DNA from: Manduca sexta
Lineage: Eukaryota; Arthropoda; Insecta; Lepidoptera; Sphingidae
NCBI RefSeq assembly: GCF_014839805.1
Contig: NC_051124.1
Span: 5,394,001 to 5,458,000, forward strand
Direction of reading: 5' to 3'
DNA: 64,000 nt
The notes below the pieces were generated by a model that had not been told where the DNA came from, made no database searches, and saw nothing but the letters and a program-made list of their open reading frames with translations. Both the position numbers and the translations under genes were made by a program. Shown here piece after piece: positions 41,720 to 55,259 of the stretch (positions are counted from its first letter, which is position 1; every line of letters starts with the position of its first letter).

Positions 41720-44700
41720 GACTTTGGATGAAATTTATCACGACCCAAAAACCTCCCCTCACTGTGGAATAAAATTTTGCTTCAGATAGAAATGTGCTAA
41801 TCAGTGCCTATGGTAGGGATCGTGAGTAACCACAGTGAACTGGTAGCAATGGTGACAGATTTTAGATATATCTAACAGTTTTGTGTTATTGTATATTTTA
41901 ACGTAAAATAGTTTTCTTGGACGCTTTCTAATGATTTAGCGGTCATTTCTCATTACTGGCAATATAATGAAAATCAGGACATAGTGAGAGGAAGCCGCAA
42001 TTCACCACTCGTGGCACGTACGCACGACATTGGCTATAAACCATTCTGATATCGGACGTCGCGCTGCTCGCCTCACAGAAATAATAGCTGTTCCACCGAC
42101 GACGAAGAGTAGTACAGAGATTATGAGTTATGCCACGAATATTCAACATTTTTTCGCGTTAATAAATATGAGAAATATGATGCTTTTAGCTAAAACTCGG
42201 CAGCGTGTTAAATTATTCTGACGACCTTGCTACAAACTTCTAAAACATGTAGAGTAACGGATGAGATGAGCTACGCAAAAATACAAAAAATTTTAAGCCT
42301 TCATACAACACTCGTTTTTTGTACAAAAGTCCGGCAAACGAACAAGTGGGACACCTGATTTTGTGTCCGATCTTCATGAATACGTTGCAATTCCCGAGAA
42401 GTCTGTGCGCTACCGATTTTTAAAGGCATGGGGCTATTTTTTTTTTGTGCTGTGGTAGTCCCAATGACCGCACGAAACTTGACATTGTAGTTTCTGAGGG
42501 TTTTGTATGCGACCGTGGTTATAAAAACGGTGGAACTTGGTACCAATCTTTTTGGCTGGCTTGTAGTTCACTCTATTGACTGTTTTCGGGTTTCATTCCT
42601 TATTTAAGCAATATTGTAATACTGGTTTATGCTTGATACCCGGTAGGTGCCTGCTTATAATTAGAGTGGGGTGATTTTAAATTTTCAAGGCTTTTTGCTA
42701 GACACTCAAAATTAATGAATATATTTTACACATTTTACTAAAATTATGATGTATTTTCCATTCATACGGCCTCTTAAATGGATTATCGTCCATTTTATTG
42801 TAAACATTGCAACGATCTGTAAGGAAACGCGGCGCCACCGCCAAATTTGACTCACAAAGTGCATGGCACTGCATTGCGCTTGTCATGCTGAGACATTGGA
42901 TGTAAAGCATCATAGTAGCTAAAAATTGCAAATGTCCTTCAAATAATCAGAATATTTGCAACGGTATTGTTAGGCAGCAGACAACAAAGTGGTAGAATAC
43001 ATTAGGACCATGTCTACAAGTGACCAACCATCTAGAAATAACTACCAAAACTATATTTAAACTGATCATCCTCAAACCAAGAGTATTAACAGGCTGATTT
43101 AAATGATTTTCACGTTTACATTAGCGGCACAGCTAATGTGTGTGGGCTGGTGACGTCAGCATGTAACCAAACGTCTACTGAAACAAATGTGTGCCTTTGT
43201 ACGTTACAGGTTTTCCTTATCAAACCGGCACACACTAAGACCAACGTAGTATCTTTTAGTTCAAGTATACACGTATTAGGCCAACCTCGTGGACTATACC
43301 AAGCCTCTTCCCATAACGGGGAAAATTGACTCCTATGGTTTAGCTATGCCATGTTACAAATAAATTTATTTGTTTTTGTTACCCTTTTTATGGCACGCAA
43401 TACACGTTAATAGATATTATATTTAAAAAAATGATATATATAAAAAAGTAAATTAGTCAACGGAAAAACACTATCAGCACCAATGGAAAAAAAAGATTAA
43501 TATGGCTGCAAAAATGAAACAGCTGTGCGCGAGGCGGTGACAAAAAAGGCACTCTACATCTATCTACGTAGAACCACGATAAATGAATAATTTATTTACA
43601 TCTTATTTAATATACAAAAAAGAGAATCTATTCGAGTTTGGCCCTTAACAACATTTTGATTAGAAATTCACGTCCATAATTTATAGGTTCGGAGATATCA
43701 AATTCTATTATTAATGTAAATTGGAGTAGCTCGACGTCCATGCCCGTTGTAATTGTAATCAGCGATCATTAGACCATTATTTCTGGGAACCGCCCAGAGT
43801 AAGTCAAGGATGTTGCTGATAAAATGCTAAACCGATCGTGCAACACGTTAAATCGTCGTTAACTGCTGTAATGACGGACCAAATCCCGGTCAAGTATGTC
43901 AAAAATTCCTTTTTTTATCAGGCCTATGAGGGCACCACGATACAGTTAGATGTAATATAACACGGTCCGTGTAGTTGTCACGGTATGAAATGAGGTTATC
44001 GTACGTTAAAGTGTAAAACACGAGATGGCTGCGTCATCAGCTCCACATTTTTATAAAAATCTATATATTTGGTCTTAACAAATTATACATTATATTTCAG
44101 AACAATCCTATAAAAGAAACATAAAAAAAATCTTATATAGTTTTGGTATGTCGAACGTTATTAAGTATTGTTCAATCTTGATTGTGATCTCTATGCTATA
44201 TAGAACAAAAGACCTACATACAATATTTGAATTCGATACGTTACTCACTAGTTACCATAGAATGTTTCACTGTGTATATAATATGTTCCATACAGACTTT
44301 CTGAATCACCAGCCACAATATTTTGGTAAAAGTACGTGAATAATATTAATTATATTTTTGATATCTTTATGAACTTACCCTTAATATCGCGCTGCATAAG
44401 ACAAATTGCACATGTGACGTCGCAAATTAACATCTAAAATGATAGAAGCCACATTATGGCGGCGCGCGAACCCGTTCACAAGCGAACGCTACACATTTCA
44501 TACGTCGCTTGCCAAATAATTTGAATACCGTATTTCAACGAGATAAACCAGTCGTCATAACCGAATAATGCCATGTCAAAATAACAAATCATGCGTAAAC
44601 AATGTTAAGTCAAACACATTGTACTGTTAGGTTAACGTACAACATATTGTTTCGTTCCCGTATGAAACCGAGTTCAGTCGAAAGTTGTTTCCGTTCTCCT

Positions 44701-47523
44701 TTAATCAAGTAAAGGAGATACGAAACGGCACACGTGAGCTGCTCAAGCACCTCTAAATTATGTACCTACAAAATATTTGATGCCAACGATGTACTTAAAT
44801 GAATGACCATGAACTTACGTGCCCGTCACTGAAGCCGGAGTTTTTTGTGTCTTATATGTTTGTTAGATAGTACATATTGATTACGTTTAAAACATTTCAT
44901 TTGTTTTCAAAAGAATTCCAATTGTTATTTAAATGATTCTGGCACGTTTAGCTCCTGCTATGATGAATACTTTTTTGCAAATACCGTGTCATTTACCTGG
45001 TGCGTTTTATTTTCATATACGAATAAAGCAGCTCACAATATCTTTTAAAAGCTATGAGTCGATCCGTTTAATTTGGTCGGTTGGTTACTTAATGTTTTCT
45101 GGGGTGCCTGTAATTGATGACTGACCAGATGGTCCCCAAGTTGGCGACCTTTCGCATAGCAGGCGCGTTGACGAAACATACAATGCAGTTGACACAAGGT
45201 GAAATTTTGTACAAAGTGAACGGCTCGACACAGCCGACTAAGGATGGTAGGAAAGGACGCGCTGACCCGCGTAAAATCCTTGATTGTGTGCACTATTGCT
45301 TAATTCGACCGATAATTATTTAATGACTGGTCTAGCCTTATAAGCTAAGAATCATATGACAGCTGCCGACGTGTAACTGCCATTTCCTAAATATAAAGTT
45401 ATTGCACTTATTGGCGCTGGGGCAACATTGGTAATGTAAGTTCACGACCTCAGTATATAGAGCTGTTGATTAGTGTACAAATAATTGACGGTAATTCAAG
45501 GCAAGCACCTTTGTAACGTTTTTCGTATGAAGAACAAGGAATACGAAAAACTCCATTATATGTTAATTAAATATGTATTGCTAACGCACGTGTTGAAAAG
45601 ACTCCGAGCAGCGCCCATCTCGTACTTAATACAAACGTCGCGATGACATGGAAGCGTTGGTTTTTGTAGCTGACGGCAGAATATATTTTCTTCGTGTGTC
45701 ACGTAGTTCGCTTCACAACCTCGACTGTTATTTAGCCTTCAAGTATGCTTACTGTTTGAGTATCGTGAGGTAGCATTGCGAAAGTTGACAACAACGTACG
45801 TGAGCAGATTGCAGAGGATTCTCATTCTTGTATTGTTGAATTGTATTCGCTTTGCATTTCAGTTTCAATTCTCACTTAGAACTGGCAATAAGCGAACATT
45901 TAATTAAATGCTTCGTGTTATGATGTTTCAATTTTATGTAAGTTTAATCTTCTCGTTTTATTTATTCATCAAGCGCGAGTATTTATTTCGCATATAATGG
46001 GCTCAAGATTGGCGCCTCCAGAACAGTTGCCGACACATGGGCGACTAGTTAAAAATTAAATTTAAACAAATCTGTTTTTATATTATCGTAAAATGCATGT
46101 TTTGACGATCTTATAAAAAGAAAGATAACTGGTGGTCTCTGGTCGATCATGCTTTTTACTACAATGAAAACTAATTCGAAAAGGTAGACTGTAAATTTTA
46201 AATAATAGACATAAATTATACTAAATCATTCATCTTAATGTAATTGATTTCCATCGAAAGGATAAATTATTATAAATAAAACATGTTGTAAACTGCAATC
46301 ACTTGCTGTAATTTGATGTTAAAATGTTGTTAATTAATTGTATTTCATTAATAAAGTCCAGATATTATTTGAAATAAGCCACGTATTAAGCTTATTCTAT
46401 TCTGACTTTAGACTTATGCGACAAGTTGAGAACTTAAGGTACAATATATCATTAACTAGAACAGCTTGTACCGGGTCGATGATATCATGAGCCAGTCATA
46501 TGCTGATAATGAGCTATCCTTCAGATTCCTGTCGTTTGTTAATGGCTTCTAGAAACAATGCGATATTACGACCCACTCGGGCTACGTACCTACACAAATA
46601 GCGAATTATGTCCATACAAGTCAAACAGGCGTACAAACGGCAAGGTTGCGTTAACTTGTGTCGAAACATCTAAGAAAACGCGGTAACGCAAAATTTAGAG
46701 GCAATCGTAATTTTTTCTAAGTTCATTTCTCACATTGGGATACGTATTAACGCTCTATCTTATCTGGCCTCGGTTTGTGTTCTGAGTGAATTCTAAAATG
46801 TTTGTTGCGCGTCAACATCATTGAGCGCCATTTACAAAATTTAGAGGTCAACGGGTGAAGTAAAACCGCTTACTTTGCCGTCGCCGATAATCCTATTGCT
46901 CGGCACCGCACACACCGACAACCATACATTCGCGGATGTCATTACGATCGTTCCAATTTTTAATTACATTTTCTTTATTTTGTTATGCAGGAAATGAACA
47001 CTGGGTGAATAACGAACACAAAATACGGCCTTAGTGTCAAACATGAATCAAGTTAGGTCGGGCGGACCATTTATCGGACAATACTATTAATCTTCGTCCA
47101 AACGTCAGCTTGATAAGACCAATGCCTGAAGGAATCGTGTTGCGGAATCTTATTAAATATCTGTACCTTGCTGGAGTTATTGTTCACAGGCTATTGTTGT
47201 AATTAGTCATTAATAATGTTGCTTGTCGGTGTTGGTGGTGATTAATAAACCGAAATTATTCTACAGCTGCCGTTTGAGAGTGGGAAACAAATGCGGACCA
47301 CTATTCAGTGCACATTTAGCTTACAAAACAATTATTGAAAATTGGACGTAAATGTTACAACTCGCCAATGTCATATTGCGAAACGCTACTGAGTTAGCAG
47401 GCAGCCGCTTTCAAAATAGCTAAATAACGTGTACTTACCGGCATCGATTCTTCTGCACGCTCTATTTTCTGTGTAATTTTGTTTTCATGTCTAGTTCAGG
47501 GATATTGAGCCAATGCTATCATT
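41720..47523. other. AT-rich non-coding stretch
   Basis: No gene or clear mobile element. A minus-strand segment around 42322-42450 vaguely resembles a degenerate retroposon tail. Nothing else is recognised. Confidence 0.45.
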
Positions 47524-47595
47524 AAAAATGCAATACTTTTTGCCACGTGCCACTTATAGAAATAAGTGGCACGTGGCAAAAAGTATTGCATTTTT
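47524..47595. repeat. perfect inverted repeat, 34-bp arms, 4-nt loop
   Basis: Left arm 47524-47557 and right arm 47562-47595 are exact reverse complements, separated by AGAA. Each arm contains GCCACGTGCC, an E-box core (CACGTG). The transcript would fold into an uninterrupted 34-bp hairpin from either strand. No target-site duplication is obvious. It could be a miniature foldback element, a hairpin RNA source, or a template-switch product of replication or sequencing. Confidence 0.97.
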
Positions 47596-50500
47596 TTCTG
47601 TAGATATTCCTATTCAATATTTCAATACCAACGTTGCGAAATTTATACGGTAATTGTTCTTGGTTCGTCGGAACGTAATTTTCTTGTATATAAATATTAC
47701 GTATCCTTATTCAGGACCCAAGTTGTTTTCATGCGCTGATAAACAGTTCAGACGTGATAAATATTAAGCATAAAGAACTTTTCCCTTTCGAATACAATAT
47801 AACAAGAAAATATATAATTTGAACAAGATTTATTCCATTAATTTTTGTGAGAATACGATTGCATTATTAAACTTAACGTCATTTCTGATCTTTGACGATA
47901 CAGTCCGCTCCGTAAATAAATACCGAGTGTTGTTCCTTTTCGCGCTACACGCCCGTATACGTACCCTCTTCGCACTCGTTGGGCACGTTTTATTTTATCA
48001 CTCAGCCTCATGATGTTGCATAGAAATGAAACTTACATGTGTTTCTAAGTTGAATCAATATAAATAAAAAATATGAAGTAGATTGTGCGTGTTTACAAGA
48101 CTTTTGGTTATTCAAAACTCAACGCCATTCCTACTTAGTTATTTATTATTATTTTAGGTCATTTTGTGCTATTAAGCACACATTAAACTTAGTTTTTGAC
48201 TTGTGGATTATCTGAGCTGTTATTAAACTCTAAAGTTACTGCCCACAGTATAAAACGGTAGAACATTCTGCATGCATTTGTTCACTACTAACTTGCAAAT
48301 GTTTTAAGCGCATTACCTGTAGTTAGGTAACTAACCGGCGTATCGCAGTTATTAGTTACGAATACACACATGCATGGGAAGTTTAATTGACATTCTTGTA
48401 CGTTCTGGCTGAACAATAAGCCATACTTACACGGAAAGTTACTAGCGAAATACCTAATACCAATAGCAACAATGACGAACCGATCGCCGTTCGGGCAAAT
48501 TACATAACATCAAATTAAGACGAAATTATAAACGTGTTCATTATAGATACCAACTATTTTTCATGTCGATTCGTATAGATGCATAATGTTCGTGATTTTT
48601 ACAACAAAACATATACCAGCAACGATCCTCTTGTTTGGAGAAGAGCATGGAAGTTATGACCAATAACAACTTTACCGTAAAACGTAGAGTGCTTCCTGCG
48701 AGAACAGCGCAGTAAAGATTAATGATCATGCGTGGCTCGGGCCGGGCAGATAGTGTCGTTGTATTAAATATAAACTATTTAGTTATTTCAACATGAATTT
48801 GTCATATTGCCTATTTCAGGAGACAAGTTGAATGGCCTAGTCGCACTCAAGGCCCAGAATTGCTCAGGCCAGCTGAATAGTGAACCGTCAGCCGGTTCAA
48901 GGGCGTCGGGTGAATGCCACCCGTCAGGTTTTTTACCATTAAAAACTAGCTTACGTGACGACTGGTCCTATAGAAGCCGGATGAACAACGAACAAATCTA
49001 ATAACTAACGACCGCAGAACACTCGAACAGCAATTCCAGTGTGCCGAGCTCGATTCGCGTGATGCCGAACATGCATAGCGAATCACTAATATTACTACCG
49101 ATAAGTATCCTCCAATACAAAAACAATATTTAATCGTGATTCAAAACCATTATTACAGAATCTTAGTATAAAGCACGGAATGCTTAAACAACGCTTCCAT
49201 CCGGACACATGAACAAAGAGCAGTAATAAACTTTACTTGAATATAGCAAAAAGACACTACGACTAAAATGATAACGAGCGTACTCATTTACAAACAGTTT
49301 TTTTAACTCCTGTTAAGTACTTTCACACTATAGATATTTTCTCTTGTATGATGTTCGAGTAAAATAAAATAAAGAAATTCCCGGTAAAAGATAACAAGTT
49401 ACACCTGCGGGGAGCTCGAATAACTAGCTATAACTGGGTAAGAGAGTAAAACCTTTGTTCTTTCTCGTTCGAGCCCGACTCCACGAAAAATTATCTTTTT
49501 ACTTTTTTGCTGAGTCGCTCCCGGGACGGACCGCCCGAGCAGGTAGACTGCTGAATATAATAAACGTTCATCCTATACATACAGTTTTAGGTGAACGTCG
49601 TTATGTTTCTAAGTTAAAAACTCGTTCTTGACCCGCAAGTACAAAATGTTTTGTGCGTCCGTGCTATGTGGACAAGGAAAAATAACTTGTAGTACATGAC
49701 ATTATTATCAATTGTGTCGCAACCAGCTCGCAAGACAATTTTTAATTTAACCCGTACGACGTACTAGTCCAAATCTACCGGAGATTGACAAGAATAAAAA
49801 TGGGGCTCGTTGTTATTTAAGTAATTTCAGCAAATTATCGCAATAAATATGAATTTGATTTCATTTATAAGTTAACACTATAGGCTTCTTCTTCTTTTTC
49901 AAATAAATATTCTAATGGAACTTCTAAATGCAATGTAGTAATTTTTCTCAACTACAGTTAGAGATTGTTAAAAATAGACATGTCCACATTATTTAGCATT
50001 TTTAGGCTAATAATTGAAGATGCTGGAAGGCGTATAGTTCTCTATTGTCTAATATTTTTGAATGGCGACAAAATTTATAAACAATTATAACGATTAACGC
50101 GCATATCAGCACTTTCACGGTAAAAATTCTAAACAAGATGACAAGGTATTTTTGTTTTAATTAACAGGCATCCTGCCGTTGAGATAAAGTTTAAAATATA
50201 CTGAGAATTATTCGTTCATATATAGAATTGGCAAATTATCTTCCTCCTTAACACAGCTTTCGTATTGTTTTACCTAAGTTTATATAAACTATAGTCACAT
50301 GTATGACATAGACACGAGCTTTGCTTTTTAAAATTTAGCATTTTTGTGGCACCTGACTAGGGTGTAACAAATGTACACTGCGCTGTTACACACAAAACGA
50401 ATACCAGGAACATGAAATATCAAACGGAGAAGAAGTCTTAAAATCACGTGGCCTATTAAAACCTGTTTAATTTATGTTGCACAAGACATTTGTCTACCAA

Positions 50501-50851
50501 ACCGAACCCATATATCAAGTTAAAAGCATTATGTGTGTTTAAAATGATCACAAAACAAAGTGTTTTAGACCAACTCGCTAATTTGTTTTATTTTTATTAC
50601 AAAGATATTCTTTAAATAACAACATCTAATATTATAAAATTGTAACGGGGTCAAGTGTTTACTTTAATATGTTTTTCAAAATTTGATATCGTGCATTTCG
50701 AGGTCTTTGAATTAAAATCGCTATATGCGAATCATGTCAATAGTACTCAACGAATGTTGTGGGGAGTTACCGAAGTTTTTAATCATAGTGTTATGTAACT
50801 TTACTCATAATTTAATTAAAAAATCAGAGATAAGTACTGATTTCTTATTTA
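47596..50851. other. AT-rich non-coding stretch
   Basis: Only short open frames without known domains. No RNA gene or repeat recognised. Confidence 0.45.
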
Positions 50852-51138
50852 TGTTATATTCTGGGTTATATACTGTCCCATTGTTGGGCCACCTCTACTA
50901 CCGGGAGGGATTAGGCCTTAGTCCACCATGTTGGCCCAATGCGGATTGACAGACTTCACATATCCTCAAAATTCTTATTGAGATCTTCTCAGGTATGTAG
51001 GTTTCCTCACGATATTCTTCACCATTAAAGCGACAATTCACAAAGAATTCGCACATAGCTTTAGAAAAGTCAGAGGTGCGTGCTCTTAGGTTTTGAATCA
51101 GTCCGCTCCAATCCCAACTAAGCTACTGCCGCGCCGTC
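50852..51138 (-). mobile_element. tRNA-derived SINE, family A, copy 1
   Basis: Read on the minus strand it begins with a tRNA-like head (A-box word TAGCTTAGTTGG, then GATTCAAAACC as a worn B box). It continues through CACCTCTGACTTTTC and ATCGTGAGGAAACCT to GGTGGACTAAGGCCTAATCC. The same order of words is seen at 61717-62055. It is a divergent copy with a small deletion between the two boxes. An open frame at 50725-50949 overlaps it and is not a gene. Confidence 0.85.
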
Positions 51139-51531
51139 CTATACTGTTGTTCAGCTGAGACCAATATTAGCTCATTAAAATTAAGTTTTATTTTTGAAAC
51201 CTGATCTCTATATCATGAACACAATTCCTCAACATGATAACCTTTCTTATCGTGGTTAGACTTGAGTGATTTTGCGCAGTTGCGGTCACAATGGGCCAGG
51301 TGCATGATCCGATGCTGCAATTATGACAATCAATCCATTGATTAACTCGGCAATGATTATAAATAACATGTCGTTTGATACACACGAGGTTATAATGCAT
51401 CACAGACTCTTGCGACCAATATTCAAACCAATATACTCCAGTATATTATTATCGTCCTATTGTTTTTCACCACGTGGTTGGTGTTAGTTATTATAATATG
51501 TATAATAAGTACGTATTCATTTAGTATATGG

Positions 51532-51812
51532 GTTTTTCCATCTTAAAAATTACCTACTTGCAGCTCGGAATCAGGAAGTTGGCGGTGTGATACCCTAGTG
51601 CCTCGGAAAGCACGTAAAGCCTTTGGTCCGTAGCCAGATATCTGTGGGGTCATTTCGGATTGTTCTCTCACCGGACTATAAGAGTGAAGGGACAGAGGGT
51701 GCATTTATGCATTGCGCACACACTTGTGGACTATATATCTAGTGTACCTGGCTGATCTTCGTTCAGATTTGCCGCCGTGGCCGAAATTCGGTTAGGAGGG
51801 ATTCATTCTTTC
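51532..51812 (+). mobile_element. SINE family B, 5'-truncated copy
   Basis: Matches the body of the element at 19424-19805 from its TTTTCCAT region onward. Shared words include GGCGGTGTGATACC, AGAGTGAAGG, GCACACACTTGT and the end GGCCGAAATTCGGTTAGGA. The tRNA-like head is missing, the usual result of incomplete reverse transcription or later loss. Confidence 0.8.
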
Positions 51813-52676
51813 ATACTAAATGTATTTTTAGTACCTACAACTGAGTAACGAGACGATCTGCGTTCAACTGATGATAAGGTACACGCCTACCCATAAACAG
51901 GTGCATCACCCTCCAGACCTTTGAATTACAAAGCATTGCGTAAAACTCCACTGCGTTCCTCACTCTGGTACACAAGACGTTAAGTTTCATAACACCTAGT
52001 TATTACAGTGGCTACATTATATACCTTTTGTGCAGTTTCAAAATGTGGTCTTATCGTTTATTTCTCTGAATATTCTTAGGAGATATTCCTTTATATTTTC
52101 CACTAGAGGTTTAGTAGCGGCCACGGGATTGTATGCTCTCAGACAATAGACACTAGTTTCCCGGTTCCCACGGACTACTGCCGTTTATTTAGCTACTTTG
52201 TTCCTTAATTGACTTTTATGATACTATGGAAAGTTACAAAACTGTCCTAGCCATTTATACAGGCGAAAATATTCAAACGAATAAGGGAATTATTTGACAT
52301 CAGTCTATATTTATACTTAGACAGGTCCTGCTTATCGCTTTGATTTGCAAAAATAAATAAAAAGCGAACTTGAACTAGTTCGAGATCAAGGTACCCTTTT
52401 AAGTGATAGTTGACCCTAAACATTATAATTATGGCGCTGATAGGTTCAAAGTATGGGCGTAGTCAGGGGGGAGGTTTTGAATGTTTGAAGCTTCCCTTGC
52501 CTCTTCTCTCCAAATTAATTTCGTTTAATCAAAAATTTATTGGTTTTAAATATTTTCAGACTGACAATATTTTGTTATTTTTCAAATAAATATGAATGTC
52601 ATTTAAATCAAATTTTTGTTTTATTTTTTTTTAAATCTATATGCTATGTTTGTGGTTCAAAGTATGTACACATTAA

Positions 52677-52914
52677 CCCCCTTATTCATAAACGTTTTTT
52701 ATCTAAGGACGGAGTAAAGCTGTGATAACAAGCCTGTTTATATAGACATAGGGCCGTTGTGATTGGTTATTATTGTTGTATTTCAATATTAGCCAATCAC
52801 AACGGCCCTACGTCTACGCACTGCGAAGACTGCCATGCCGTCAGCACTGAGAAACAGACTTGTTATCACAGCCTTACTCAGTCGTTAGATAAAAAACGTC
52901 CATGAATAAGGGGG
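52677..52914. mobile_element. MITE with long terminal inverted repeats and TAA duplications
   Basis: 238-bp element. The outer 63 bp of both ends are inverted copies with about six mismatches, starting CCCCCTTATTCAT. A second inverted pair, AGGGCCGTTGTGATTGG, lies further in, with an extra segment of about 35 nt in the right arm. It is flanked by TAA on both sides (52674-52676 and 52915-52917), as for PIF/Harbinger-type target sites (TWA). No coding capacity. Superfamily assignment rests on the 3-bp duplication and is tentative. Confidence 0.88.
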
Positions 52915-52917
52915 TAA

Positions 52918-54560
52918 GTGTTTTTAACAGATTGAGAGTTAGGAATGGTCAAGAAAACAAGACTACTACAACAAGGTAAACTGAAAATAAATGAAATGTG
53001 ATGTCAAGTGTCAAGTACCGTGTCAGGTAAAGGATATCTGCCAGTTAATGTATATAACATGCATATGCTCAGTACTTTTTGATTATCATTTATTTGGGAG
53101 TTTGATATTTGTGTTTTGTTACCTTATATTTTATTCAATTATGGTTTACTCAAACGTTGTGAAACAGACCCAATATACAATAGGTAGGTATTATATACAT
53201 CTTAATATAAACACTAGTTAGTAAACGATGTATAATACTAAATACTAATGTTACATACTCACCGTTCAATTGAACCACACTTGGATCAATTCTCTTTAAG
53301 CACCTAGAGAAGATTTGTGCAAGTTTTACCTAAAACAAGATTTGCAAACATTAATTTTACATGTTTTTTAAGGGAAAAACCAGTTTCATTCCTCCAGTTT
53401 GACACTACAATGTGACTAAAAAGATTTTATGGCCATTTTCAAGAAACAATCCCAAACTCGATCTTCAATCCAATTGAGAGAATTATCCAATCAAAATAAC
53501 TCATTTGTAAGCGTATCAGAAAAAACTTTGTTCCGATTGGTTAATTCTTGAGATATATTGCTAAAAGCAGTTAGGATTGTTTATTTAAAAAGGCAGTTAA
53601 TGACAAAAAGCGGTAGCAATTCCTTATTGAAAAAGGAAAAATTTTGAAATGACCAAGAACACAAATGTAACAACTATTACTTAAGTTATGAATTGTGATG
53701 TCAGCCATGAAACTTTTTACTTGTAGTTTCAAAGGTTTCTGTTTGCCATAACCCACTTAAATTACTGCTATTGCCACATATTTGAGATTCTGCAGCAAAA
53801 TTTTAATTTATCAAAGTCATAGTAAAGGTTTATTAATTCTATAAATAGTTGTTACATTAGTATTATTTTTATTATATGATATGTACGGACATTGTTTTTA
53901 TAGGCATGATTTTAAGGTGATATCATAAGTGTATCAAGATAATATTGTAATATTATAATAAAATTGTTGCAACTGTCTGTACATTTTTATAAAGCATTCA
54001 TATTTTATACAAGCTTTTGGTTGCAGCTTTGCCAGTGTGTAAGAGTTTCGGGATAAAAGTCCAGCTCTATATTTTTAGATAACATCCTGTGTCCTTCAAT
54101 TGATCTCAAACTATGTATCTTTATACCAAATTATATTGAAATCTGTCTGGTAGTTTTTGCAATTATGTAAATACTAAATATGTATTGTTATATATATTTT
54201 TTAATGAATTATTCTTAAAATATTAAGAGTAAATAAAATCATAAATGAATTTGTCCTTTAATATAATTAATATAGTATGAAGTAGCTGTCCTTAATTTAA
54301 TGCAAAAAATTATGGCATTAGATAATTAAAGTTATAGTAAATATAATATTGAGATAGGATAGGATATATTTTTATAGGAGATTTATAGGATGTATTTTAA
54401 AATTGTATTAGTGGTCCTGAAAATTGCCAGGTTAATAATTTGATAAGTATTCAATAACAAACAAATTTAAAAAAACAATATATTCATAAATAACTAAAAA
54501 AAATACAATCAAATTCATAATATTATCAACACACTTTTATTTCTACATTTATTTAATGGC
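52918..54560. other. AT-rich non-coding stretch
   Basis: No gene or repeat recognised; low-complexity A and T runs. Confidence 0.45.
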
Positions 54561-54669
54561 TCGATCAAAAAAAAAAAATACAGTTGTGTAAATACAAAAT
54601 GTTTAATGTTTGCCTCATTGGACCAACTTCCAGGGCAAGTTTAATGCCCCTGTACTTTCTAATGTGCCT

Positions 54670-55052
54670 TTACGTATGTATGGCTAACAGTTCTAGGAAA
54701 CACCTGGTGGCGTTGAATCTTTTATATTTGGCATCAAAATTATTCTCACCATCTTTATTTCGAACAATGAGAACAACAAAGTAAGTTGCATGAATCGCGT
54801 GTCGATTATCGACCCATGTGCGTAATGTTAAATAAGTTTTACTTGGTAATCCATTGAAGTACTTTCAAAGTTATAAGCGACCTTCCAAGAACAACCACGA
54901 TAACATTGGTCCATTGCAATGTTCTAAGGCTTTTCCTTAGATTTAAACGCGTCAGAAGAAACAATGAAAACATTTTTACCTTCGTTTTCGTGACTCCACG
55001 GTGCCGCTTTAGTTTCCCAGCGCTGAGTATATTTATTCACAGCACTTATCAT
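54670..55052 (-). CDS. candidate small two-exon gene, unknown product
   Basis: Proposed from splice logic on the minus strand. Exon 1 (55052-54980) starts ATG and reads MISAVNKYTQRWETKAAPWS, then HENE. It ends in phase 1 at donor CGAAG|GTAAAAA. A pyrimidine-rich tract and acceptor AATAAAG|ATGG lead to exon 2 (54752-54670), which completes Asp and reads GENNFDAKYKRFNATRCF, LELLAIHT, stop. The total is 51 residues. AATAAA words lie downstream near 54530-54560 and a CpG-rich patch (55220-55240) lies upstream, fitting a compact gene. The product is not recognised: no signal peptide or domain. Text after the stop in the same frame is also protein-like, so it may be a decayed gene or retrocopy. A plus-strand frame (54584-54784) overlaps exon 2 and may be its shadow. 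Confidence 0.25.
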
Positions 55053-55259
55053 CACAATACTATAAATAGTTTATTACTAAATCTACCATTAAACTATTAA
55101 ATCTCTATTTATTTTTAATTAACATAAAATACACAAGCTTTAGATATTTAAGCAGGGGTTTGGGGCTGACACAAAAATCACAAAACAAACCAATAGAAAA
55201 AGAGAGACAGAAGGAACAAAACGCGCGACGCGCACGCGTTCAATAAAGTTATATCGACA

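Noticed and set aside
42322..42450. Degenerate retroposon tail on the minus strand
   Set aside because: Only a loose resemblance (ATCAGGTGTCCCACTTGTTCG) to lepidopteran retroposon ends. No second copy in the window and no boundaries.
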